Assembly: GCF_000338295.1 (NCBI RefSeq)
Contig: NZ_ANMO01000120.1
Location: forward strand, 124,001-188,000
DNA length: 64,000 nt
Direction of reading: 5' to 3'
Source of the DNA: Rhodopirellula europaea 6C
GTDB lineage: Bacteria > Planctomycetota > Planctomycetia > Pirellulales > Pirellulaceae
Part shown: positions 1 to 7,137 of the stretch, piece by piece
How the letters are laid out: the number at the start of each line of letters is the position of its first letter
Numbering within the stretch: the first letter of the stretch is position 1
Program-made: the position numbers and the translations under genes
The notes under the pieces: generated by a model
The model's database searches: none
Told to the model about the DNA's origin: nothing
The model's input: only the letters and a program-made list of their open reading frames with translations

Positions 1-823
1 ACTGGCTGTGTTGCTCGCAAGACGAGTGGTGAGACGAGTAGGCGTGATGGGGCGAGAAGAAGTTGAGCGGCATGTAGCCCCAATAGTTGTTGTCTTCCGG
101 ATCGAATTGAAAGACCGGCATCAGTTCAACCGCGGTGACGCCAAGCTCCTTGAGGTACGGAATTTTTTCCACGACGCCAGCGAACGTGCCGCGGTTGCTC
201 GGATCAACATCTGAAGAGGGATCGCGTGTGAATCCACGCACGTGCATCTCGTAGATCACCAAATCCGAACCATGCCGAATCCTCGGCTCATCACCCCAGT
301 CAAACGGACAACGGCACACATCCAGCCGCCCCAGCGGAGAACGCCCCGCATTGGAACCGGGCGAGCGAGCTGCTTCGCGGTTGAAGCAATCCGGGAAGAA
401 AATGCTGCGTGAGTACGGGTCGAGCAAAACCTTTTCAGGGTCAAAGGCGTGCCAGGGCAGAGCGGAATCCTCGACGGGGCCATCGACTTGGTAAGCGTAG
501 TATTCCGCATCGCCCGCTTCAGAGATGGGGACACGGCAGTGCCAAATCGGCCCCGACTTGTTCTTCAGCGGATCAAGTTCGACGGAGTGCCATGGAACGC
601 GCAATTCGTCTTTGAGGTACATCAACAGCGTGACGCTGCGAGCATTGCCTGCATGGATGGCGAAGTTGTACGCTTGTTCCGGCTCCAGCCATGCAACGCC
701 TAGCGGCCGTGGCTTGCCATCGTCCTGCTCCCAACTTGGTCCCTGCAATGGGCGTCCGCGCGGTATTGACCTCACATCCGTACCACAGTGACGGCAATGC
801 GACTGGATTGTCTTCTGTATCAT
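1..823 (-). CDS. glgX: Glycogen debranching enzyme / isoamylase, GlgX type (partial, C-terminus outside window)
   Basis: Reading from an ATG at 823 towards base 1 gives an open frame of about 274 codons with no stop before the window edge. It starts with a CBM48-like domain (RPLGVAWLEPEQAYNFAIHA, then a beta-sandwich pattern around residues 35-110). It enters the GH13 barrel with LVIYEMHVRGFTRD (strand beta-1/2 region) and GVTAVELMPVFQFD, then NNYWGYMPLNFFSPHHAY, all standard in GlgX/isoamylase enzymes that hydrolyse alpha-1,6 branches of limit dextrin. The catalytic residues lie beyond the edge, so activity cannot be judged. It is last in a leftward cluster with glycogen phosphorylase and a CBM48 protein, which supports glycogen breakdown. 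The gap to the upstream gene is 14 bp. No strong ribosome site is visible. Confidence 0.85.
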   Translation of the reverse strand, partial: MIQKTIQSHCRHCGTDVRSIPRGRPLQGPSWEQDDGKPRPLGVAWLEPEQAYNFAIHAGNARSVTLLMYLKDELRVPWHSVELDPLKNKSGPIWHCRVPISEAGDAEYYAYQVDGPVEDSALPWHAFDPEKVLLDPYSRSIFFPDCFNREAARSPGSNAGRSPLGRLDVCRCPFDWGDEPRIRHGSDLVIYEMHVRGFTRDPSSDVDPSNRGTFAGVVEKIPYLKELGVTAVELMPVFQFDPEDNNYWGYMPLNFFSPHHAYSSHHSSCEQHSQ

Positions 824-837
824 TGGATTGCCAGTTT

Positions 838-1398
838 CTAGTGTCCCGACCGTGTGCGTTCAAACTCGACCTGCAAGCTCAGCAATTCAGATCGCAATCG
901 GTCGATCTGCCATTGCAAGTGCTGCATCGGATCGGCTGTGATTTCGGGCTGTTCAGCCCTTTCCAACGCCAGTCTCGCGAACTGGGCGTTGAGTTCCAAC
1001 CGCTTCAGTTCGTCTTCACGAAGATAGCCCGTTACCTTCTTTGCCCAAGCGAGTTGTTGCTCGGCGAGGACAACGTCATTTTTGACTGATTGCAAATGAC
1101 TCTTGTGCAGGTCGTGATCCGTCTGCTTTCCCGCCTGCTGAAGCAACTTCGTCGCGTAGGCCACCTGGTTCTCAAGCCTTAGCATCGACAGCTTTGAGTT
1201 CATATTGGGGATACGGCGGTTGGCTTTCAGCGCCGTATCCAGATCGTGTTTCGCCAGCTCCAGCTTCTTTTGAAAGTACCGCACATCAACGTCATCGGTT
1301 GCGGCATTCGGTTCCTGGGTCATCGCTATGGAGGTCAGTGGCAAACCAATGAGAACCGCGATCACGACGCGGACGAGTCGGTTTCGTTGGTAGTTCAT
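838..1398 (-). CDS. Secreted coiled-coil protein of unknown function
   Basis: This 186-aa protein starts with a short basic N-terminus and a hydrophobic segment (VVIAVLIGLPLTSIAMTQ, residues 11-28) that reads as a signal peptide or anchor. The remainder is almost entirely charged helix with heptad-like spacing (for example LAKHDLDTALKANRR and LRSELLSLQVEFER), so a periplasmic coiled coil is likely. There is no catalytic motif or Cys pair. It sits 33 bp after the CBM48 gene and 14 bp before glgX, so it is probably co-transcribed with glycogen genes. No family is recognised; a structural or scaffolding role is only a guess. Confidence 0.7.
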   Translation of the reverse strand: MNYQRNRLVRVVIAVLIGLPLTSIAMTQEPNAATDDVDVRYFQKKLELAKHDLDTALKANRRIPNMNSKLSMLRLENQVAYATKLLQQAGKQTDHDLHKSHLQSVKNDVVLAEQQLAWAKKVTGYLREDELKRLELNAQFARLALERAEQPEITADPMQHLQWQIDRLRSELLSLQVEFERTRSGH

Positions 1399-1431
1399 CG
1401 TATTCTCGATCGTAAATGTGGTGAGACTTGA

Positions 1432-1743
1432 TCAGGCGACTTCGCAAACGCGATTCATGGTTCCAAAGTCATTGGGTACACATTGCGGGCATTCTCCGCT
1501 CGCATGGCAGTTGGCTTCGCAGCACCAATCGCCATCGACGACAAACTTGAATTCGTAGTGTCCCGGCTCCAGTTTGAGCTTGGCCGTCCATTTCCCGTTG
1601 TTGGTCTTGTCCATCGGTGTCGCCTCGGGATTCCACTCATTGAAGGAACCAGCCAAAAAGACCTTTTGAGCCTCGGGGGCATGGCATTCAAATTCTGTCG
1701 CCCGCTCCGTGTCCGCTTTGGGTGGAGTCTTTTGTTCAGACAT
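1432..1743 (-). CDS. Stand-alone CBM48 / AMPK-beta-like glycogen-binding protein
   Basis: The 103-aa protein contains one carbohydrate-binding module of the AMPK-beta/CBM48 type. VFLAGSFNEWNPEATPM (about residues 29-45), then GKWTAKLKLEPGHYEFKFVVDG (50-71) and a short C-terminal strand match the family core, including the conserved Trp and the W-x2-K glucan contact region. There is no signal peptide, so it should act in the cytoplasm. An unusual feature is a Cys cluster at the end (CCEANCHASGECPQC), which could bind a metal or form disulphides; normal CBM48 modules lack this. It lies between usp and the coiled-coil gene and probably targets a partner to glycogen. Confidence 0.8.
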   Translation of the reverse strand: MSEQKTPPKADTERATEFECHAPEAQKVFLAGSFNEWNPEATPMDKTNNGKWTAKLKLEPGHYEFKFVVDGDWCCEANCHASGECPQCVPNDFGTMNRVCEVA

Positions 1744-1881
1744 TGGTTTTTCCGGGAGTTTGAGATTGGTTGTTGAACTACGAATTGGATGCTAAATCAC
1801 GTCCAGGTATTCAGCCGGTTTGGAATGTTTTGCGAATAAACCAGGTAAACACTGCGTTCACTATGGATGGAGATTTGGTTC

Positions 1882-2718
1882 TTACTCCCCATGCCATTCC
1901 ACGGGGACCGCAAGGATCGGGCATGATGCTTTCTGCACGACTTGGTCTGACGTGCTACCGCGAAGGGCATCGAGAAAGCCGTGGTGACCTTGTGTCGATA
2001 ACGCAATCAAATCGGCCCCGCGTTCATCGGCCGTTTTAAGAATCTGAGTTGCCGGATCGCCGTCTTCCTTGATAAGCTCCCATGTCCAACCGTCGATGTC
2101 TGGAATCGTCACGTTCCTAAGCGCGTTCTCGTTCTCGCCGACATGAACAAGAGTTGCCGAGACGGACTTGCATTCAAGCGAATTGGCTAGCGCCCAAGAC
2201 TGGGCAATGGCTTCGGCAGCGTCGGGCGTCGATGCGACTGGAACAACGATGTTTCGCAGTTCGACGTGGGCGTCATGACCGTTAACGAAACCGTCGGCAC
2301 CGTGTGGGACGAACAGACAACTCGTATGGGATGAGCGTGCGATCTTTTTTGACATGTCTTGGTGCAGCCATCGGTCAATTCCCTCACGATGATGCGTTGC
2401 GATGACAATCAAGTCTGGGCGATGAACATTCAAATGCTTCAGTATTTCGCTGACGGGATCATTGCCAGCCAACAACACCTTGTGAACGCCAATCCCCAAG
2501 CGGCCAACGTCTTCAGGTAGTGCCCAATCGGGCAACAGGCCCCACTGCGAAAGTGTTTCGCGCACTCGGGGAAAATCGTCCCATGTCACCTGTTCCGGAT
2601 GCCGATCCACATGCAGCACTTCGAGCAAAGCGTTGGCATTGACTGCCAGCTTCAACGCATGAACAAAAGCCGACTCTCCGCCGCAAGAAAAATCGGTTGG
2701 GTGAAAGATGCGTTGCAT
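1882..2718 (-). CDS. Universal stress protein with two tandem UspA domains
   Basis: The protein has 278 aa with two Usp folds. Domain 1 (MQRIFHPTDFS to about residue 145) has the usual start and the strand LIVIATHHREGIDRWL. Domain 2 (about 150-278) begins NIVVPVASTPDAAEA and carries LSTQGHHGFLDALRGSTSD, a form of the G-x2-G-x9-G-(S/T) nucleotide-binding motif. Domain 1 lacks a clean copy of that motif. The start at 2718 is chosen because AGGAG lies a few bases upstream and the fold begins there; an upstream in-frame extension to 2865 overlaps glgP and looks like noise. It follows glycogen phosphorylase by 44 bp. The role is cytoplasmic stress survival, with glycogen metabolism as likely context. 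Confidence 0.9.
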   Translation of the reverse strand: MQRIFHPTDFSCGGESAFVHALKLAVNANALLEVLHVDRHPEQVTWDDFPRVRETLSQWGLLPDWALPEDVGRLGIGVHKVLLAGNDPVSEILKHLNVHRPDLIVIATHHREGIDRWLHQDMSKKIARSSHTSCLFVPHGADGFVNGHDAHVELRNIVVPVASTPDAAEAIAQSWALANSLECKSVSATLVHVGENENALRNVTIPDIDGWTWELIKEDGDPATQILKTADERGADLIALSTQGHHGFLDALRGSTSDQVVQKASCPILAVPVEWHGE

Positions 2719-2762
2719 GATAAGTCTCCTTGGATGATTTTCTTCATGGTCGCTCGCGATCC

Positions 2763-4520
2763 TTACGACTTGTAATAAGCCTTCAGCACATACTGTTGGA
2801 CCATCCGCTGAGTGTTGAAATGTGAGCCGTTCAACGCGATCGCGTGCGACATGATTCGCACCCATCCATCGCGGTTGCGGTAATACATCGGGGCAACAAC
2901 TTCGTCGAGCTTTCCGTACAGGGCGGCAGCGTCATCGTGAAATCGCTGGGCATCGCCCGGTTTGGCTGGCGATGCATCGCCAAACGACCAACCAGTTACG
3001 CCATCGACGCACCCTTCGATCCACCAGCCATCCAGGATGCTCAGGCTGGGAACGCCGTTGATCGCCGCCTTCATTCCGCTCGTCCCAGACGCTTCCAGTG
3101 GAGGCTGGGGCGTGTTGAGCCAAACATCGACGCCAGCAACCAGCAGGCGAGCCAGCTCCCAGTCGTAGTTTTCGAGATAGACGATTTTGATTTCTGGAGT
3201 GAGGGTGTCTTTCATGCGTACGATTTGCTGTATCAATCGCTTGCCCTCTTCGTCGCGGGGATGCGCCTTGCCCGCAAAGACCAATTGCAGCGGTCCGTGT
3301 TCCTCCGCGATTTGGCGAAGCCTGCCGGGATCGCTCACCATTAAATTCGCCCGCTTGTACGCCGTTGCACGACGGGCAAACCCAATCGTTAGCGTTTCTG
3401 GATCAAACGCGATTGATTGGCGTGAGTTGATCTCGTCAATCAAATCAAGCTTGGCCGCCTGGTGGGCCTGCCATACTTCGTTCTCGGGAATGGCAACCGC
3501 TCCGCGAAGGCTTGCACTGTCCTCACGCCAACCCGGTAGCCACTGGTCAAACAGATTGGCAAACGATCGAGCTGCCCAAGTTCGCGCGTGAACTCCATTG
3601 GTGATGTGGTCGATCTGATAGTGATGATCAGCGTCCTTCGGCGTCAGCATTTGCCGCGAGACTTCGCCATGCTTTTTTGCAACACCGTTGACGTAGTGGC
3701 TGAGGTTGAGTGCGAGGTACGTCATGTTTAGCTCACCGCTGCAGCAAAACACTTCATGCATGTCGAATAGGTCGGTTCGACCGAGAACTCGCCCCACGAG
3801 ATTCAGGTCGAATCGGTCGTGACCGGCGGGCACAGGTGTATGAGTTGTGAAGACGCATTGGCGACGCACCGCCTTCACATCGTCGCTCGTGAAAACGTCC
3901 CTTTCAAAACTCTTGGCTCGCTCGTCCAACAGTTCAAGGCCAAGCAGCGCGGCGTGACCCTCGTTCATGTGATACTGGACAACCTGGTGATAGCCCAACG
4001 CACGCAGCATACGAATACCACCGATACCGAGCACAACTTCCTGGCACAGCCGATGACTCTCGTCGCCTCCGTAAAGACGGTGCGTAAGGGTTCGATCTTC
4101 CGCCGAGTTTTCGTCTAGGTCGGTATCTAGCAACAGGACTGGAATGACGTGCCCACCGCCGTCATGGACATCGTATTGCCATGCCCGCACATGGACGGTG
4201 CGGTCCTCGATCGCAACCTGAACACGCTCGGAATGTTCTGTGCAAAACTCCGTAGGCACCCACTCCACAGACGATTCGTGCTGCCAACCGTCACCGTCGA
4301 TGGATTGTGACAAATACCCGTGGCGATGCAGCAGCGAGACGGCGACCATCGGGACGCTCAGGTCCGCAGCGGCTCGCAACGTGTCACCCGCCAACACACC
4401 CAGTCCGCCGCTGTACGTCGGCATTGCCGGATCAATCGCGATTTCCATCGAGAAATAGGCAACGGTCGCCGATGTCGCCATTGATCCGTCGACTTCAATC
4501 TTCTCGCTTGTCATGCTCAT
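2763..4520 (-). CDS. glgP: Alpha-glucan (glycogen) phosphorylase, short GT35 type
   Basis: At 585 aa it matches the short bacterial/archaeal alpha-glucan phosphorylase branch rather than the 800-residue E. coli GlgP/MalP type. The N-terminus has VAYFSMEIAIDPAMPTYSGG, typical of this branch. VQYHMNEGHAALLGLELL holds the active-site His region, and FAGKAHPRDEEGKRLIQQI and EASGTSGMKAAINGVPSLS complete the active site; the Lys of SGMKAA is the pyridoxal-phosphate lysine. It catalyses phosphorolysis of alpha-1,4-glucan to glucose 1-phosphate in the cytoplasm. The start overlaps the BON gene end by 26 bp, indicating translational coupling. Together with glgX and the CBM48 protein it forms a glycogen degradation set. 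Confidence 0.92.
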   Translation of the reverse strand: MSMTSEKIEVDGSMATSATVAYFSMEIAIDPAMPTYSGGLGVLAGDTLRAAADLSVPMVAVSLLHRHGYLSQSIDGDGWQHESSVEWVPTEFCTEHSERVQVAIEDRTVHVRAWQYDVHDGGGHVIPVLLLDTDLDENSAEDRTLTHRLYGGDESHRLCQEVVLGIGGIRMLRALGYHQVVQYHMNEGHAALLGLELLDERAKSFERDVFTSDDVKAVRRQCVFTTHTPVPAGHDRFDLNLVGRVLGRTDLFDMHEVFCCSGELNMTYLALNLSHYVNGVAKKHGEVSRQMLTPKDADHHYQIDHITNGVHARTWAARSFANLFDQWLPGWREDSASLRGAVAIPENEVWQAHQAAKLDLIDEINSRQSIAFDPETLTIGFARRATAYKRANLMVSDPGRLRQIAEEHGPLQLVFAGKAHPRDEEGKRLIQQIVRMKDTLTPEIKIVYLENYDWELARLLVAGVDVWLNTPQPPLEASGTSGMKAAINGVPSLSILDGWWIEGCVDGVTGWSFGDASPAKPGDAQRFHDDAAALYGKLDEVVAPMYYRNRDGWVRIMSHAIALNGSHFNTQRMVQQYVLKAYYKS

Positions 4521-4920
4521 TCATACTTGTGTTGCAAAGGGGCGATACTTCTAGTTCGTTGACGATGTGCTTGACTCCATCAACGCAACGGGCCAATTCC
4601 TGAGCCATTTGCTTGTGGTAAAAGCTGGTCACTGTGCCGCGAATCAATAGGACGCCGTCCTCGCAGCGACACTCCACCCGCTTCAGAGCCGTGTAGCCGC
4701 TGGATGACCAACGGCTGCGAACCGCAGCGGCGATACAGCAGTTGCAGGGCTGCTCTGCCGATATGTCGGGTTTGAGAAGATCGACTTCACGGGGCAGTCC
4801 TGAATCGTCGGCCGTCTCGTGTGGCGACTCTTCGTTAGGAGCTTGGATCGCGCCGTGCTTTTGCGATCCTCGTCGTTTGCGCGAGCCTCGTCGAGTCGCG
4901 GTGATTGTGCCCGTGTTCAT
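4495..4920 (-). CDS. BON-domain protein
   Basis: The 141-aa protein has a basic, low-complexity N-terminus (residues 1-45; TRRGSRKRRGSQKHG), a Cys-bearing linker (EQPCNCCIAAAVRSR) and a single BON domain at about 75-132 (SGYTALKRVECRCEDGVLLIRGTVTSFYH and LARCVDGVKHIVNELEV). BON domains usually bind phospholipid or partner proteins and often accompany stress genes. No signal peptide is visible. It overlaps glgP by 26 bp and is the first gene of the leftward glycogen/stress run. Its function in that run is unknown. Confidence 0.8.
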   Translation of the reverse strand: MNTGTITATRRGSRKRRGSQKHGAIQAPNEESPHETADDSGLPREVDLLKPDISAEQPCNCCIAAAVRSRWSSSGYTALKRVECRCEDGVLLIRGTVTSFYHKQMAQELARCVDGVKHIVNELEVSPLCNTSMNEHDKRED

Positions 4921-5013
4921 TGGATGCTCCCCCGAACAAAAGGAACTGGAATACGACGATCGCCAGCAGTCTATCGACGACGCTGGCGATCTCTTCAGGT
5001 CACCCGATCACGC

Positions 5014-5262
5014 TCAATTGTCGTTTTCGACGACCGCTGAACTTCCGCAGCAACTTCGTTTGATAGTGCAGCAGTAAGCTCGTTTTGCACAGCAAGTGTT
5101 GCCAGCCAATTCGGTCGAGGAATCAACCGCTTCGACCTGTGACACCGCCGCCGGAGTCGCCGTTGGCGAGACATCCGCTGCCGGCAAACCAAGTGCGGCT
5201 GCACCAAAGAGACCAAGCGACAAAACACCAGCAGCTACCGATTTCAATAACATGACTTCCAC
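5014..5262 (-). CDS. Small exported Cys-rich protein
   Basis: This 82-aa protein (or 79 aa if the start is the ATG at 5253) has a clear signal peptide (LLKSVAAGVLSLGLFGAAALG, cut probably near residue 30). The short mature part contains repeated Cys pairs: TCCAKRAYCCTIKRSCCGSS. The Cys-Cys spacing suggests metal binding or a disulphide-rich knot outside the cytoplasm. No family is recognised. It lies 93 bp upstream of the BON gene on the same strand and near mer-type genes, so involvement in metal handling is plausible but unproven. Confidence 0.7.
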   Translation of the reverse strand: MEVMLLKSVAAGVLSLGLFGAAALGLPAADVSPTATPAAVSQVEAVDSSTELAGNTCCAKRAYCCTIKRSCCGSSAVVENDN

Positions 5263-5503
5263 CTCTAGTCGTCAGGGATTGGGGAAACAAACGGCTCAGG
5301 CAGACTTAACCGCCTTTGCTCGCTTTACTGGTAGTTGGATGCAACGAGTCGCTTGCTTCTTCACGGATTTTTCTCAGGCTTGTTCTCATTGCGATTGTTT
5401 TCTTGTTCACCGTTTTCCCGTGAAGAAGTGGCGGACGAACGGCATCAAAAACCATGGACCGACACTTGATCGGTCGAATTCGATTCTCCGATGGAGCAAT
5501 CAG

Positions 5504-6322
5504 ATGGATTGCCAACAAGTGGAGCAATTGCTCTCGCACTATTTCGATCATGAGTTACGACGCGACGAGCGGGCTGAAGTCGAATCCCACTTAGAAAACT
5601 GTCCGCCATGTTCGGACCAATTGGCCGACATTCGCATGCTTTCGGACGCGGCTCGAAGCCTCTCTTCTGATCGTCCGCCTCACGACCTTTGGGATCGGAT
5701 TGCGGCTCAATTGAAAGAGCCAAGGTTGCCTGAATCAGCCAACAATCACGAAACCGTCGACCTAGAATCGAATTCTAGGTTTGATCAGAGACGATTATGG
5801 AGCGTGTTTGCGGTGGCGGCCGTGTTGCTGATTGGCGTCGGAATGGCCTGGATGTTCCAACCGTCCAGCCATCCGCATGATCCGCTGGTGAGTTACGCTC
5901 AACTGTTAGATTCAAGCCCACTGGTGGCGCAGGAGCTTCTTGTCTCCCAATACTCGGGCCAGACCGTTTCGGTGGATGAAGCGGTACAACTTGTCGGATA
6001 TCGACCTCGCAATGTTGATCCGCCTCCCAGTGGATACTCGTGCGACAAGCTGGTGGTGTTGGACATGCCGTGTTGCAAATGTGTCCAGGCGGTTTGGCAG
6101 CGTGATGATCAAACGCAAGTCGCGATTTTTGAACACAAGTCCAAGATGGATGATTGGTTCGAGGGCGAGCCGAGCGTCAGCATCAAGTGCCAAGAAAAAG
6201 TCTGCCGGGTCACGCAACTCGACGGTCAACTCGCCGCAACCTGGCAAGTCGGCTCTCGGCTGGTCACCGCGATCGGAGTGAGGGATACCGATGAATTAGC
6301 GACGTTCGTAGCCGCGCTCTGA
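5504..6322 (+). CDS. zf-HC2 anti-sigma-factor-like membrane protein with Cys-rich periplasmic domain (paralogue A)
   Basis: The 272-aa product has a cytoplasmic zf-HC2 zinc finger at residues 1-45 (HLENCPPC gives H-x3-C-x2-C), a linker, one membrane segment (VFAVAAVLLIGVGMAWMF, about 101-118) and a periplasmic domain. That domain has a PCCKC motif followed by WQRDDQTQVAIFEH, and a later CQEKVC, so it may hold a metal. The start is the ATG at 5504, where the zf-HC2 domain begins; an in-frame extension back to 5096 runs through the opposite-strand Cys-rich gene and is rejected. It is clearly homologous to the protein at 30422-31324. No ECF sigma gene lies next to it, unlike most zf-HC2 proteins. 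Confidence 0.85.
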   Translation: MDCQQVEQLLSHYFDHELRRDERAEVESHLENCPPCSDQLADIRMLSDAARSLSSDRPPHDLWDRIAAQLKEPRLPESANNHETVDLESNSRFDQRRLWSVFAVAAVLLIGVGMAWMFQPSSHPHDPLVSYAQLLDSSPLVAQELLVSQYSGQTVSVDEAVQLVGYRPRNVDPPPSGYSCDKLVVLDMPCCKCVQAVWQRDDQTQVAIFEHKSKMDDWFEGEPSVSIKCQEKVCRVTQLDGQLAATWQVGSRLVTAIGVRDTDELATFVAAL

Positions 6323-6563
6323 TGACTGACGCAGGCTCCCGAGTTCGCAGAGGAGATTGATCAAATCTGCAAAAGAGGAAGTGCACCCCGAATTGCGTTG
6401 GTGCGCCGAGAACACCTCCATTAAATACTACCGGACGACTCTTTTGACGAGCAACAAACGACGAAGCCGTATCGCGTCGTCGGCGTAAAGGAGGGCTTGC
6501 GGCACAAATGAGAACTGCCCACATTGGATTTCTAGGTCGGAAATACTGCCTGCCCAACTCTTG

Positions 6564-6968
6564 CTATTTCGCTCTTAGTCCCGTAACGATTTGGCAACAA
6601 TCCGTTTGCTCTTGATCCCGACATTGAGACAGCGCCAACTTCAAAACCTTGCGAACATGCCGCAAATCTTTGAGTCGGTCCTCAACATCAGTCAATCGAG
6701 CTTCGATCAGTACTCGAACGTTGCCGCATGTTGGTGCGTTTCCTTCGCCATCGGCAAGCAGTGACTTGACGTCTTCGAGTGTGAAACCAATGGCTTGCGC
6801 GGCTCGAATGAACTTCAGTTTCTTGAGCGATTGATCGCTGTAGAGTCGGTAGTTCCCGCAACTGCGATCTTCCGGTTCAACGAGACGGATTCGCTCGTAG
6901 TAGCGCAGAGTCGTTACTGGGATGCCAGCGGCTTTCGCCAATTCGCTGATTGTCAGTCGCTTGCTCAT
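6564..6968 (-). CDS. MerR-family metal-responsive regulator with mercury-type Cys triad
   Basis: The protein has 134 aa. The N-terminal winged helix (LTISELAKAAGIPVTTLRYY, ERIRLVEPEDRSCGNYRLY) is the standard MerR DNA-binding domain, followed by the dimerisation helix (ARLTDVEDRLKDLRHVRKVL). Three Cys match the MerR(Hg) metal site: PTCGNV at the start of the dimer helix and C-x8-C in QCRDQEQTDCC, with the same nine-residue step seen between Cys117 and Cys126 of Tn501 MerR. The start at 6968 is where homology begins; the upstream extension to 7145 crosses the operator. It is divergent from the CopZ-MerT-HMA gene and surely controls it. Hg(II) is the best guess for the ligand. Confidence 0.88.
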   Translation of the reverse strand: MSKRLTISELAKAAGIPVTTLRYYERIRLVEPEDRSCGNYRLYSDQSLKKLKFIRAAQAIGFTLEDVKSLLADGEGNAPTCGNVRVLIEARLTDVEDRLKDLRHVRKVLKLALSQCRDQEQTDCCQIVTGLRAK

Positions 6969-7047
6969 TTCTATTCTCCACGGGCCGGTTCCGAACCGGC
7001 GAAACGCTGGCTTTCGCGAGGGAAGAGCAAGAAATCGCAAATCCCGC

Positions 7048-7079
7048 TTGACCTTGCACCTAGGTGCAACCCCGATAAT
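7048..7079 (+). promoter_or_regulatory. MerR-type promoter/operator for the CopZ-MerT-HMA gene
   Basis: The site has a -35 box TTGACC (7048-7053) and a -10 box GATAAT (7074-7079) separated by 20 bp. The over-long spacer is filled by a perfect 16-bp palindrome TTGCACCTAGGTGCAA (7054-7069). A 19-20 bp spacer carrying a dyad is the hallmark of promoters that MerR proteins open by DNA distortion. It lies 59 bp before the start codon at 7138 and 80 bp from the divergent merR start, so it may serve both genes. Confidence 0.85.
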
Positions 7080-7137
7080 ACAGGAAGACCACCCATGCGA
7101 CAAACGCGATTGAGAACCAACACGGAGCAACGATGTG

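Noticed and set aside
5096-5503. N-terminal extension of the anti-sigma-like protein
   Set aside because: It runs antisense through the Cys-rich small gene and adds sequence without family resemblance before the zf-HC2 domain.
7054-7069. 16-bp palindrome as a transposon end or terminator
   Set aside because: It is placed exactly between -35 and -10 boxes in a divergent merR promoter, and no T-run follows.
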